A program made the translations under genes and the position numbers. From contig JAXGYA010000002.1 of the NCBI GenBank assembly GCA_040772505.1, forward strand, positions 248,001 through 312,000: DNA of 64,000 nt. The letters are read 5' to 3'. This DNA comes from Mariniphaga sp040772505. Its GTDB lineage: Bacteria; Bacteroidota; Bacteroidia; Bacteroidales; Prolixibacteraceae. Each line of letters starts with the position of its first letter. Positions within the stretch are counted from its first letter, which is position 1. This document shows positions 41,844-51,138 of the stretch, piece by piece. The notes under the pieces are model-generated. The model did not search any database and had not been told where the DNA came from. It worked only from the letters and a program-made list of their open reading frames with translations.

Positions 41844-42251
41844 GTGAAATTCAAATTAAAAATATCGAAAAAGATATTGATAAAGCTTGTGGTTTTTGTC
41901 AGCCTTACGAGCGCTGCTTCTCTTTTCGATCATTATTTTGAAAAACATCCCGGAGCGCTGAAGGAGATACAGGAAGAAAACGAAAGAAATTCCAACACGC
42001 AGGAGGGAGTTTATCTCTTTTCGCAAACTATTCCATCCAGCATAAAATCGCCCGTGCAAAAATCACCTTCAAGGAAACTGACCGGCGAGGCACATGGAAA
42101 ATTGCTTCAGAAGTGGCACCAATTGCGTATTTATCAATTTCTGCGGGCAGAAACGAATACCATCCGGCAACCTTTCATTCTCTCACGCAATCATTTGATT
42201 TTCAGGAGATATATTTTTGATATTCCTGATGAAGTTCCAATTATATCCTGA
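41844..42251 (+). CDS. Small hypothetical protein with N-terminal membrane helix
   Basis: From GTG 41844 it is 135 residues: a Lys-rich start (KFKLKISKKILIK), then a hydrophobic stretch LVVFVSLTSAASLF, then a soluble part rich in basic residues and Ile/Phe. The stretch could be a signal or a membrane anchor. An ATG at 41748 would add 32 residues but lies upstream of the promoter. I do not recognise the family. It lies before secDF on the same strand. Confidence 0.55.
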   Translation: MKFKLKISKKILIKLVVFVSLTSAASLFDHYFEKHPGALKEIQEENERNSNTQEGVYLFSQTIPSSIKSPVQKSPSRKLTGEAHGKLLQKWHQLRIYQFLRAETNTIRQPFILSRNHLIFRRYIFDIPDEVPIIS

Positions 42252-42375
42252 TTTTTCCTGCGCACAAATAATTTTGAGTCAGGAAAATGCAAGGCTAATT
42301 CAGCCAAAATACCTGAGATTACTTTATCTCTTTCAAAGAAAATCACAAATAACAACTATTTTAAAATAAAATTTT

Positions 42376-45300
42376 ATGCAAAACAGAGGTGCAATTCTAA
42401 CATTTGCCATTCTTTTGGCGCTTGTTTCATTATACCAGCTTTCGTTTACATTTAAAACCAGGCAGGTAGAAAAAGCAGCCCGGGCATACGCCCAGGGTGA
42501 TCCGGAAAAAGAGTTCAATTATCTCGACTCCATTTCCGGCGAAGAAGTATATAACTTTTTAGGATTGAAGAAATTTACCTTTAAAGAGGTAAAGGAGCTT
42601 GAACTGAACCTTGGGCTTGACCTGAGAGGCGGTATGAACGTTACCCTTGAAGTTGCGGTTGACGACCTTATCAGAGCTTTGTCGCACTATAACACAGACT
42701 CAACCTTTAACGCGGCACTGCAACAGGCAAGAGTGATGCAGCGCGGCAGTCAGGAAGATTTTGTCACACTTTTCGGCAGGGCTTTTGAGGAGATTGACCC
42801 CAATGCGCGCTTAGCTTCCATTTTTCTTACGCTCGACCTTCGTGATAAAATCAACATAAACACCACAAACGCCGAAGTTCTGAATGTTATCCGCACGGAG
42901 ACCGATGCAGCCATCAATAATGCCTTTAATATCATTCGCACACGTATCGACCGTTTTGGAGTGGCTCAGCCCAATATTCAGCAATTGCAAACCAAAGGGC
43001 GCATTTTAGTGGAGCTGCCCGGTGTGAAAGACCAGAAAAGGGTGCGCTCGCTGTTGCAGGGTACCGCCATGCTTGAATTCTGGGAAACCTATGAAAATCA
43101 GGAGGTCTATACCTATCTGCTTCAGGCAAACGATCGCCTTCGCGAAATGCAGGCTTCAGAAAAGAAGGCTGAAACAACAGAGCCGGAAGAAGCCCTAACC
43201 GAAGAGCAGGAAAAGGCAGAAGAACAGGTTGCTGAACAAGATACGGTTTCGGAACAGGAAAGTTCGTTGCTTGCTGAACTGGAAGCTGCAGGAGACACCA
43301 CTCAGGCTGGATTGGACGATCTCGAAAACTTCAGAAAAGAGTTTCCGCTTTTTGCTGTTCTCAATCCAAGCACCGACCAGCAGGGACAGCTATTCCCCGG
43401 TCCGGCTATTGGAATTGCCCATTCAAGGGATACCGCAAAGGTGAACGAATACCTGAATAGAGAGCAAATCAAAAGCATATTTCCCAGGGATATGATGTTC
43501 CGCTGGACGGCAAAATCTACCGACCAGGCAGGCAACTATTACCGTCTGATTGCTCTAAAAGCCAACACCCGAGATGGGCGGGCGCCGCTTGACGGGGATG
43601 TGATTACCGATGCACGCCAGGATTTCGATCAATTCGGTTCAAATCCGGAGGTCTCCATGACCATGAACAGTGAAGGCGCCAAAACATGGCAGCGATTGAC
43701 AAAAGAGAATATCGGCAAATCGATAGCAATTGTCTTAGATGGCTATGTGCGCTCCTTTCCAACAGTTCAAAATGAAATTTCGGGAGGCCGTTCAAGTATT
43801 ACCGGTCTGGAAACCATTGAAGAGGCAAAAGACCTTGCAAATATTTTGAAGTCAGGAAAAATGCCCGCACCTGCGCGCATCATTCAGGAAGAAATCGTTG
43901 GTCCGTCATTAGGGCAGGAAGCGATTAAAAGCGGATTGTATTCATTCATCTTAGCTTTTATTCTGGTGCTTGCCTATATGTTTTTCTTCTATAGTCGCCA
44001 TGCCGGTTTTGCAGCCGATGTAGCGCTTCTGACCAACATGTTCTTCGTTATCGGAATCCTTGCTTCACTGGGAGCAACGCTCACCCTGCCGGGAATTGCC
44101 GGTATCGTGCTCACCATAGGTATGGCTGTTGACGCCAACGTGCTGATTTTTGAGCGGGTGCAGGATGAATTATATGCAGGGAAAGGAATTAAACTTGCTA
44201 TTTCAGATGGTTATAAAAATGCCTATTCTGCAATTATTGACGGACAGGTGACAACACTCTTAACCGGTATTATTCTTTACATATTCGGTTCAGGTCCGAT
44301 TAAAGGTTTTGCCACCACGTTGATTATCGGTATTTTAACATCATTGTTTACTGCTATATTCATCACACGGATTATTTTCAGCTGGTGGTTGCAGCGTAAC
44401 AAAAAAATCAAGTTTTCAAACCCCAAAACGGCAAATATCCTCCGGAGTACCACGATCAACTTTTTGAGAAAAAGAAAAATTGCATACGTTATTTCCGGTT
44501 CATTTATTCTTATTTCATTAGGTTCTATAGCACTGCGCGGGTTTAACTATGGTATTGACTTCAAGGGAGGACGCACCTATGTTGTCCGTCTTGATCAGGA
44601 TGTTCAGGTTGCCGATGTTCAAAGCGCTCTGGAAGTATCTTTTGAAACTGCGCCTGAAGTGAAAACTTTTGGAGCCAACAATCAGATTCGTATTACCACC
44701 ACCTACAAAATTGAAGACAGTGGCGAAGAGGTGGACAACGAGGTGAATGAACTGTTAATAAAAGGACTGCAAGATGCGGGCATGTTGGATGAAAATGTCA
44801 GCTTTGAAGATTTTACAGACAAATATCTGTTGAGCTCGCAAAAAGTAGGTCCAACCATTTCTGCTGATATCCGGAGAGAGTCGGTTATTGCAATCACCTT
44901 TGCGCTGCTTGCTATTTTCCTTTATATTCTGGTGAGGTTTACCAGATGGCAATACGGTTTGGGTGCCGTTATTGCATTGGGGCACGACGCCATTGTAATT
45001 CTCGGCATTTTCTCATTGTTATATACTATCCTGCCATTTTCACTTGAAGTTGACCAGGCATTCATTGCCGCAATATTAACAGTGTTAGGATATTCCATAA
45101 ACGACACCGTTGTTGTTTTTGACCGTATCAGGGAGTATCTGAAGCTCTATCCGAAGCGGAAAATTGAGCAGAACATGAACGAATCGATAAACAGCACTTT
45201 GCGACGAACCATGAGTACTTCACTTTCAACATTTGTTGTGCTGTTGTCCATTTTCCTGTTTGGCGGAACAACAATCCGTGGATTTACATTTGCTCTGCTC

Positions 45301-45405
45301 ATTGGTATTGTGGTTGGAACTTATTCATCAATTTTTCTGGCAGCTCCAATTTCTTATGATTTGCAAAAAAAGGCAGTTGCAGCGGTTGAGAAAAGAAAAC
45401 GTTAA
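42376..45405 (+). CDS. secDF: Protein translocase subunit SecDF (fused)
   Basis: This 1009-residue fusion uses the proton-motive force to pull exported proteins through SecYEG. The SecD part has LGLDLRGGMNVTLEV near residue 78 and a large periplasmic domain with FNIIRTRIDRFGVAQPN. A Glu/Ala/Gln-rich insert lies at about 255-300. The SecD membrane core has GIVLTIGMAVDANVLIFERV. The SecF part begins near residue 690, with GIDFKGGRTYVV and GYSINDTVVVFDRIREYLKL. A strong terminator follows. Confidence 0.96.
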   Translation: MQNRGAILTFAILLALVSLYQLSFTFKTRQVEKAARAYAQGDPEKEFNYLDSISGEEVYNFLGLKKFTFKEVKELELNLGLDLRGGMNVTLEVAVDDLIRALSHYNTDSTFNAALQQARVMQRGSQEDFVTLFGRAFEEIDPNARLASIFLTLDLRDKININTTNAEVLNVIRTETDAAINNAFNIIRTRIDRFGVAQPNIQQLQTKGRILVELPGVKDQKRVRSLLQGTAMLEFWETYENQEVYTYLLQANDRLREMQASEKKAETTEPEEALTEEQEKAEEQVAEQDTVSEQESSLLAELEAAGDTTQAGLDDLENFRKEFPLFAVLNPSTDQQGQLFPGPAIGIAHSRDTAKVNEYLNREQIKSIFPRDMMFRWTAKSTDQAGNYYRLIALKANTRDGRAPLDGDVITDARQDFDQFGSNPEVSMTMNSEGAKTWQRLTKENIGKSIAIVLDGYVRSFPTVQNEISGGRSSITGLETIEEAKDLANILKSGKMPAPARIIQEEIVGPSLGQEAIKSGLYSFILAFILVLAYMFFFYSRHAGFAADVALLTNMFFVIGILASLGATLTLPGIAGIVLTIGMAVDANVLIFERVQDELYAGKGIKLAISDGYKNAYSAIIDGQVTTLLTGIILYIFGSGPIKGFATTLIIGILTSLFTAIFITRIIFSWWLQRNKKIKFSNPKTANILRSTTINFLRKRKIAYVISGSFILISLGSIALRGFNYGIDFKGGRTYVVRLDQDVQVADVQSALEVSFETAPEVKTFGANNQIRITTTYKIEDSGEEVDNEVNELLIKGLQDAGMLDENVSFEDFTDKYLLSSQKVGPTISADIRRESVIAITFALLAIFLYILVRFTRWQYGLGAVIALGHDAIVILGIFSLLYTILPFSLEVDQAFIAAILTVLGYSINDTVVVFDRIREYLKLYPKRKIEQNMNESINSTLRRTMSTSLSTFVVLLSIFLFGGTTIRGFTFALLIGIVVGTYSSIFLAAPISYDLQKKAVAAVEKRKR

Positions 45406-45430
45406 GCATTTTCAGTTCACAGGATACATG

Positions 45431-45461
45431 AGAGTCTTGCATGTGCAAGACTCTTTTTTTA
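45431..45461 (+). terminator. Terminator after secDF
   Basis: AGAGTCTTGCA and its complement form an 11-bp stem, followed by seven T. Confidence 0.9.
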
Positions 45462-45492
45462 AATTTACTGAGTAAATGACATAGCCAATTTG

Positions 45493-45500
45493 TATATTTG
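45493..45500 (+). promoter_or_regulatory. -7 box for tatA and downstream genes
   Basis: TATATTTG, 23 bp before the tatA ATG. Confidence 0.65.
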
Positions 45501-45522
45501 TGGACTTAAACAAAAATGAGGA

Positions 45523-45909
45523 ATGAATCATATATTATTTGTAAGTGGTGGTGAACTGGTAATCGTGATGTTGTTAGCTCTACTTCTCTTTGGGGCTAAA
45601 GCCATTCCTGATATCGCTAAAACATTGGGCAAGGGAATGCGCGAATTCAGAAAAGCAACCAACGAAATAAAGCGTGAGCTTGAAGAGAATACCTCGGATT
45701 TTAAGCGGGATATTGACGATGTAAGATCAACTATCAGCCGGGAAGCCAACCAGATAAAGCAGGATATTGACAAGGTTTCTTCGACAGTAACCCGTGAGAC
45801 CGAAGAGATCAGCAAAGATCTGAACAAAAATCTGGACGATCTTTCAAAACCGGTGGAAAGCAGCACCGGGAAAAGCGCGGATGAAAATTACGACTACCTT
45901 CAGGATTAA
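45523..45909 (+). CDS. tatA: Sec-independent translocase subunit TatA/TatB type
   Basis: This 128-residue TatA-like protein has one N-terminal membrane helix (GGELVIVMLLALLLFGAKAIPD). An amphipathic helix follows (IAKTLGKGMREFRKATNEIK), then a long charged helical tail (about 55-128). Bacteroidota typically have no separate TatB. The TatC gene is at 58.0-58.9 kb. It starts a run of tatA, a LolD-type ATPase and TIGR02757. The Tat signal on the TldD protein could use it. Confidence 0.88.
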   Translation: MNHILFVSGGELVIVMLLALLLFGAKAIPDIAKTLGKGMREFRKATNEIKRELEENTSDFKRDIDDVRSTISREANQIKQDIDKVSSTVTRETEEISKDLNKNLDDLSKPVESSTGKSADENYDYLQD

Positions 45910-45922
45910 ACACAAAATCTAA

Positions 45923-46579
45923 TTGATTCAGGTTAAAAACATAAAGAAATCGTTCGGCACGCTTCAGGTCTTAAAAGGGATAAATCTTGAAGTTCCTTCG
46001 GGAAAAATTTATTCTATTGTAGGCGCAAGCGGTGCCGGAAAAACCACTCTTCTTCAAATAATCGGAACCCTCAGCAAGCCGGATAGTGGAGAAATCTTTT
46101 ATTCAGGAAAAAATATTTCAGGGCTCTCCGAGAAACAACTCTCCAAATTCAGAAACCGGGAAATCGGGTTTGTTTTTCAATTCCATCATTTGTTGCCGGA
46201 ATTTACTGCATTGGAGAATGTTTGCATTCCTGCTTTTATTGCCCAGCGCCAGCGGGTGGAAGCTGAAAAAGAAGCCGTCAGATTACTGCAATATCTTGGG
46301 CTTGTTAATCGTCTCCACCATAAACCCTCCCAATTGTCGGGTGGTGAAAAACAACGGGTTGCCGTTGCACGTGCGCTTATCAACAAACCTTCGGTTGTGC
46401 TGGCTGATGAACCCTCTGGGAATCTCGATTCGGCAAATCGCAACGATTTGCATGACCTGCTGTTTAATCTACGGGACGACTTCGGGCAAACGTTTGTTAT
46501 CGTTACCCACGACATCCATTTTGCAGAGCGCTCAGACAGAATTGTCAATATTAAGGATGGTGTGATTGAGGGAGATTAA
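45923..46579 (+). CDS. lolD: ABC transporter ATP-binding protein, LolD type
   Basis: This 218-residue ATPase is of the LolD/MacB clan, which powers release of lipoproteins or other substrates from the inner membrane. Walker A is GASGAGKTTL, the signature is LSGGEKQRVAVARAL, and Walker B is VVLADEPSGNLD. It also has FQFHHLLPEFTALENVC, a strong match to LolD. The start is TTG at 45923 (MIQVKNIKKSF). No membrane partner is adjacent. It is followed 8 bp later by the TIGR02757 gene. Confidence 0.88.
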   Translation: MIQVKNIKKSFGTLQVLKGINLEVPSGKIYSIVGASGAGKTTLLQIIGTLSKPDSGEIFYSGKNISGLSEKQLSKFRNREIGFVFQFHHLLPEFTALENVCIPAFIAQRQRVEAEKEAVRLLQYLGLVNRLHHKPSQLSGGEKQRVAVARALINKPSVVLADEPSGNLDSANRNDLHDLLFNLRDDFGQTFVIVTHDIHFAERSDRIVNIKDGVIEGD

Positions 46580-46586
46580 TCTGAAT

Positions 46587-47366
46587 ATGGAACTAACTGA
46601 GTTGAAAGATTTTCTTGACGAGAAGGCAGAAAAATTTAATCGCCCGGCTTTTATTTCATCTGATCCGATTCAGGTTCCCAAACAATTCAGCCAAAAGGAA
46701 AATGTTGAAATTGCCGCTCTCCTGACAGCAACCATCTCCTGGGGAAACCGCCCTGCCATAATAAAAAATGCACTGCGCCTGATGGAACTCATGGATAATC
46801 GTCCCTTTGATTTTATTCGTGAGAGTTCTTCTTCTGATTTGTCGGTTTTGAAATCTTTTGTTCACCGGACATTCAACGGTGAAGACTGCATCTACTTTAT
46901 CCGTGCGCTGAAAAATATTTATCAAAACCATGGCGGGCTGCAGCAGGTGTTTGAAACCGGTTTTCAAAACGGAAGCTCAGTAAAATCCTCATTGGCTTAT
47001 TTTCACAAAATATTTTTTGAAATGCCCGGAGAACGAACCCGGAAACACATTGCAAATGTTGAGAAAAATGCTTCGGCAAAACGGCTCAACATGTTTCTGC
47101 GCTGGATGGTTCGCAGCGATAACCGTGGTGTTGATTTTGGTCTGTGGAGAGGAATCCCTGTATCTGAACTCATGCTGCCGCTGGATGTTCACACGGGAAA
47201 TACAGCCCGGAAGCTGGGATTGTTGAAACGAAGGCAAAACGATTGGAAAGCGGTGGAGGAGGTTATGGAAACACTTCGCAGGTTTGATCCGGATGACCCG
47301 GTAAAATATGACTTTGCACTTTTTGGGTTGGGTGTTTTTGAAAAATTCTGGAATGGGCAGAAATAA
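46587..47366 (+). CDS. TIGR02757-family protein
   Basis: This 259-residue helical protein starts MELTELKDFLDEKAEKFNRP. It has LLTATISWGNRPAIIKNALR and a C-terminal half with HTGNTARKLGLLKRRQNDWK and FDPDDPVKYDFALFGLG. These match the TIGR02757 family, widely conserved in Bacteroidota but without a known role; a HhH-GPD-like fold has been suggested for such sequences. The ATG at 46587 is chosen because it follows the lolD stop by 7 bp. Confidence 0.82.
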   Translation: MELTELKDFLDEKAEKFNRPAFISSDPIQVPKQFSQKENVEIAALLTATISWGNRPAIIKNALRLMELMDNRPFDFIRESSSSDLSVLKSFVHRTFNGEDCIYFIRALKNIYQNHGGLQQVFETGFQNGSSVKSSLAYFHKIFFEMPGERTRKHIANVEKNASAKRLNMFLRWMVRSDNRGVDFGLWRGIPVSELMLPLDVHTGNTARKLGLLKRRQNDWKAVEEVMETLRRFDPDDPVKYDFALFGLGVFEKFWNGQK

Positions 47367-47397
47367 CTATTTTCGATACTCAACTGTTTTTGTTGTT

Positions 47398-47444
47398 GAA
47401 TTGCTCCCTTTGGAAGGGAAGTTCCGCGTTGCTGCGAACAATTG
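47398..47444 (+). other. Predicted small branched hairpin element
   Basis: Within the TIGR02757-FNR gap, outer AATTG/CAATT arms enclose two hairpins. One has CCCTT/AAGGG, the other GTTC-GC/GC-GAAC. It could be a structured RNA or a palindromic repeat. The rest of this gap (47367-47552) shows nothing else. Confidence 0.3.
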
Positions 47445-47552
47445 CTTTAATAATCGGTTAATTCTCTTTAATAGCAGACAAAATAAAATACAAATATGTC
47501 TTTTATTGATGACTGATGTTAATTTTGCAATTAAAAAGATAATATATAAGGA

Positions 47553-48233
47553 ATGACATTTGAAATGCAACCCGAAATTAAGCTTGACACAAGTTATTAT
47601 AAAGTATTAGATATCCGATATTTAACCGAAAGTACATTTGTGCTGCAAATGCCTGCAAGCAGATTTAAATTTGAAGCAGGGCAGCATGTATCTCTTTCGG
47701 TGCTGGGAGATTTTCAAAGCCGGGAATATTCTATTTACAGCGCCGAAGATGCTGAATTTCTGGAAGTTCTGGTGAAGGAGGTGGATGGTGGATACTTTAC
47801 GCCAAAACTAAAAAATCTCAAGAAAGGAGATATTCTGGAAATTCATGGTCCGTTCGGACGGTTTTCCCTTGACAAAAACAAGCTCGAAACCCACCGCCAT
47901 ATTTTTATTGCCAGCGGCACAGGCATTGCGCCATTTCGCAGTATGATAATGAGTAATCCGGGGCTGGATTATCAGATTATCCACGGCGTTCGCCATGGAA
48001 ATGAAGCTTACGAGCGGGAATTATACGCTCCCGAACGCTATCTGCTGTGCACATCACGCGACGAATCGGGCGACTATAAAGGGCGGCTGACCGGCTATCT
48101 CAAAGAAACCGAATTTGATAAAAACTCAAGTTTTTATCTTTGCGGAAATAGCGACATGATTTTCGACGCAATGGAAATCCTCAAGGGCAAGGGTTTCGGA
48201 CGTAAAGATATCAATGTGGAAGTCTATTTTTAA
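47553..48233 (+). CDS. FAD-dependent ferredoxin-NADP reductase-like oxidoreductase
   Basis: This 226-residue protein has two domains. The FAD-binding barrel has SREYSIYSAED (the RxYS-type flavin motif), and the NAD(P)-binding domain has IASGTGIAPFRSMI. The tail has FYLCGNSDMIFDAMEIL. It lacks a plant-type 2Fe-2S domain. It probably moves electrons between NAD(P)H and a ferredoxin or flavodoxin. It is convergent with upp, sharing 4 bp. Confidence 0.85.
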   Translation: MTFEMQPEIKLDTSYYKVLDIRYLTESTFVLQMPASRFKFEAGQHVSLSVLGDFQSREYSIYSAEDAEFLEVLVKEVDGGYFTPKLKNLKKGDILEIHGPFGRFSLDKNKLETHRHIFIASGTGIAPFRSMIMSNPGLDYQIIHGVRHGNEAYERELYAPERYLLCTSRDESGDYKGRLTGYLKETEFDKNSSFYLCGNSDMIFDAMEILKGKGFGRKDINVEVYF

Positions 48234-48898
48234 TGGGAATTGGACGCTTCCCCGTAGGCAAGGTCACCGGCATCTCCCAATCCCGGAACGATATAGGATT
48301 TTGAAGTCATTCCCTCATCAACGGCGCCAAGCCAGAGGGTAACGTTTTCATCCCTAATTTTTTCTGCAATGTATTCAACACCTTGGCGGCTGGCAATGAT
48401 GGAGACCAGATGTACATGCGAAGGGATTCCCCGTTTCTTCAGTGCATCATAACTGATTTTTACAGACTTGCCGGTTGCCAGCATTGGGTCGGTCAGAATG
48501 ACCACTTTCCCTTTGAGCTGCGGAGAAGCGATATACTCAAAGGCAATGTCAAACTCGCCATTTTCATCATATTTCCGGTATGCAGAGATAAAACAGTTCT
48601 CGGCACGATCAAACACTTTCAAAAATCCCTGATGCATCACAAGCCCCGCCCGCAGAATTGTTGCCAGCACCGGCTGACTCTCCAGCATGGGAACCTTTGC
48701 AATTCCCAGGGGAGTGGTGACTTCAGTCATCGAATATTTTAACTCTTTGCTGATTTCATATGCAAACAACTCCCCAAGCCGGTGAATGTTTTCACGAAAC
48801 CGCAGCCGGTCCTTTTGAATGGAAATATCCCTTATTTCAGCAAGATACTGATTGATTATTGAATGACTCTCTCCTAAAACTCTGATTCTCATGTCCAA
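48230..48898 (-). CDS. upp: Uracil phosphoribosyltransferase
   Basis: This 222-residue enzyme makes UMP from uracil and PRPP. The PRPP loop is VILTDPMLATGKSV. It also has VPMLESQPVLATILRAGLVM and the C-terminal YIVPGLGDAGDLAYG, typical of the uracil site. The first Met could be residue 1 or 3. It is downstream of, and may be partly co-transcribed with, the carrier-protein operon on the minus strand. Confidence 0.95.
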   Translation of the reverse strand: MDMRIRVLGESHSIINQYLAEIRDISIQKDRLRFRENIHRLGELFAYEISKELKYSMTEVTTPLGIAKVPMLESQPVLATILRAGLVMHQGFLKVFDRAENCFISAYRKYDENGEFDIAFEYIASPQLKGKVVILTDPMLATGKSVKISYDALKKRGIPSHVHLVSIIASRQGVEYIAEKIRDENVTLWLGAVDEGMTSKSYIVPGLGDAGDLAYGEASNSH

Positions 48899-48944
48899 GT
48901 AGTTGTATGTTTTGGTTTTTTCACTTTCTGTTTTATTCCATTAT

Positions 48945-50033
48945 CTAAGTAAAAGCCACATCTGCTTCACCATCCTGAAAAGAAAATTCATTTTCTGCAA
49001 ACAAAGATTGCAATGTATTTGAATAACCTGAATATCGCACACTATTTTTCACAAATAAATAGTTTTTTCTGCTATTTTTCACAAGCGCTGAATTGAGCTG
49101 GCAATTATAGACCAGCAGGCTGTCAACTTTATTTTTTATCAGATACGACCACAGAAACTGACTCGCAATTTTCAATGAATCTTCTGAATAATAGATAAAT
49201 GGTACCGAAGCATGGTTGTCCCGGATTGAGAATAACAGCAATGCAATCAGCTTGTTCTCTTTTCGAATTTCCAAAAATTCCTGTTTGAAACTATCCACTT
49301 TATATGTAAACGGGTAGGCAATTTCCGATGCTTCTCTTTTCGTGGTTACCCATGGATTTTGAGCAATCCAGTTTAATTTTGCGATTTCCTGTCTAAAAAA
49401 GCTTTCTCCCGGGAATTTTCCAATAAACTTAGCATGCTCATCATCAAGATGTTTTATGCTTTTGAGGGAATAGTTTTCACTGAAAATTTTATTGGAATTT
49501 CCAAACATGCGAGCTGGAAGGAGGCTATTCAGCATGCTGTCAATATGCGAAAAAGTGGAAGAAATCCAGCGTTTTTTCCCTTTCCGCCTGAACATATCAC
49601 CGAAATAAAAACGAAGGAAATATCTGTTACCCCGTATTTCAGGTACGAATCTAAACAATCCGGTTTTTTCAAGAACTGACTTTGTGTGAGCAGTACAGTC
49701 AGTTAAAATCATTCGCTGCCCGCAAAGGTGCAAAGCCTTTAAAAATACAGGTATTGCCCATTGCCTGCCGGATTCCGGGTTTGCCCACCAGCCCGAATTT
49801 GAATAGAGAGATTTTTGTTCCAAAAATGTCTTATGGGGAAAAATACCTGCAAAAGCATAAAGTGTATCATTTTCAGCAGCAAAAACCAAAGCTGTTTCCT
49901 CAGCATCTGCATGTGGATTTTTATACTGTGAATGGGCACGCAGCGGAGTAATTGGCTTAGTCCGGAGTTTTTCGTATTCTTCACTTTTCACAAATCCGGG
50001 CAATTCACCTATTTTAATCTCCCTGATTATCAT
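48945..50033 (-). CDS. GNAT-like protein at the end of the carrier-protein operon
   Basis: The 362-residue protein has two halves that look like tandem acyltransferase (GNAT or FemAB-like) modules. The first (about 1-150) has ALVFAAENDTLYAFAGIFPH; the second (about 200-340) has IRKENKLIALLLFSIRDNH, followed by ASVPFIYYSEDSLKIASQFL. No catalytic acid can be named with confidence. It starts by ATGA overlap with the carrier-protein stop, so it is coupled to it. Its function within the cassette is presumably acyl transfer. Confidence 0.6.
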   Translation of the reverse strand: MIIREIKIGELPGFVKSEEYEKLRTKPITPLRAHSQYKNPHADAEETALVFAAENDTLYAFAGIFPHKTFLEQKSLYSNSGWWANPESGRQWAIPVFLKALHLCGQRMILTDCTAHTKSVLEKTGLFRFVPEIRGNRYFLRFYFGDMFRRKGKKRWISSTFSHIDSMLNSLLPARMFGNSNKIFSENYSLKSIKHLDDEHAKFIGKFPGESFFRQEIAKLNWIAQNPWVTTKREASEIAYPFTYKVDSFKQEFLEIRKENKLIALLLFSIRDNHASVPFIYYSEDSLKIASQFLWSYLIKNKVDSLLVYNCQLNSALVKNSRKNYLFVKNSVRYSGYSNTLQSLFAENEFSFQDGEADVAFT

Positions 50034-50293
50034 TGTTTGCTGTGTCTAAAAACAGATTCAACCAGTCCTGCCACATCCCTTACTTCAATGATTGCGAACA
50101 GATCAAACTTCAAATGAAATGCTTTTTCAAGCTCCTGAATTAAAATGATATGATTGAGTGAATCCCATCGTGCCACTTCGTCGGCTGATGTCTGTTCGCT
50201 CAGATTGGGTATCTCGCCCATAACCGATCGGAAGATCTCCAGCACTTTGTTTTTTACTTCATCTTTTTCCATTCCATTTTGATTTTCAACCAT
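50030..50293 (-). CDS. Acyl/peptidyl carrier protein
   Basis: This 87-residue four-helix protein has WDSLNHIILIQELEKAF with Ser45 in the DSL motif, the site for the phosphopantetheine arm. The rest is acidic. It is too distinct from fatty-acid AcpP (which has DSLDTVELVM) to be the housekeeping ACP. It sits between the GNAT and the GNAT-like genes and near the adenylation gene. It therefore probably carries the aminoacyl or acyl group. Confidence 0.88.
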   Translation of the reverse strand: MVENQNGMEKDEVKNKVLEIFRSVMGEIPNLSEQTSADEVARWDSLNHIILIQELEKAFHLKFDLFAIIEVRDVAGLVESVFRHSKQ

Positions 50294-50325
50294 TCAAACA
50301 TTGAATTAAGCTATAAGCAGCAATA

Positions 50326-51069
50326 TTAGCGTTTCCAAAAAATCACAAGCCTGCCGCAGACTGCAAACCCAAGCTTTTCATACAAAGGTACTGCCTTTTG
50401 TACCGCCTGCAAAACGACTTTTCCCGATTTTTGAAAACTTTTGCTTATAGCAAAACGGATTAATTCAGCTGCGTAGCCTCTCCCCCTGAAGCGAGGGCTG
50501 GTGGCAATGAAATAGAACCCTGTGGTTATTTTGTCGGAATAGGCCAAAAGGCAACTCACCAGCTCATCGGCAATAAATAATCCGTAAAATTGAAAGTTGT
50601 TTTTTTTGTAAAGCTCCTCAGCAAGTGTTTCACTAATTTTCATGGAGCCCATTATTTCTCTATTCACAAGCAGAGCAAACTTTTGAACTTCACTTACGTC
50701 CGCCAATCTCCTCATCTCAAAATATTCGGGATAAATTACTTCTGCCGGGTCAGTCTGTGAAACGTTCATCAGCGTCCATGTTTTGACCGGATAAATACCT
50801 GCATCCCGAAGTTTTATCAACTCTCTGTCACTAAATAGTTTTGCGTTGCAAACTGCAAAACCGGGATAATTGTTTTTTGTGGTTTCTGATAGAATTTGCC
50901 GGAGAGAATCTGCCGGGTCGGACGAAAGATCCACATCAAAAACCATTTGAGGCCAGTTGCCCTCTTTTTCACCAACAAAACTGAACTGGTTTTTTTCAAA
51001 AAAAACAACAGATGAACTCTCGCCAGTTTCCCGGTAAAAATTAAACAGATTATTTATATTATCATCCAT
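50326..51069 (-). CDS. GNAT-family N-acetyltransferase
   Basis: The 247-residue protein's C-terminal half is a GNAT domain. It contains FYFIATSPRFRGRGYAAELI, the acetyl/acyl-CoA phosphate-binding R-x-x-G-x-A motif, and a later VVLQAVQKAVPLYEKLGFAV segment. The N-terminal half (about 1-120) lacks a clear motif. It lies 70 bp after the adenylation gene. Its substrate may be the carrier-bound acyl group or a sugar amine. Confidence 0.82.
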   Translation of the reverse strand: MDDNINNLFNFYRETGESSSVVFFEKNQFSFVGEKEGNWPQMVFDVDLSSDPADSLRQILSETTKNNYPGFAVCNAKLFSDRELIKLRDAGIYPVKTWTLMNVSQTDPAEVIYPEYFEMRRLADVSEVQKFALLVNREIMGSMKISETLAEELYKKNNFQFYGLFIADELVSCLLAYSDKITTGFYFIATSPRFRGRGYAAELIRFAISKSFQKSGKVVLQAVQKAVPLYEKLGFAVCGRLVIFWKR

Positions 51070-51138
51070 ATTAACACTTGCGTTTTCTTCTGTTTATTCA
51101 GCATTATCGTTCTCTTTTTACAACTTGAATTCATTAGC

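Noticed and set aside
50481..50520. CTCCCCCTGAAGCGAGGG in the GNAT gene, considered as a repeat copy
   Set aside because: It encodes the normal GNAT RFRGRGYA motif and the arms do not match the repeat family.
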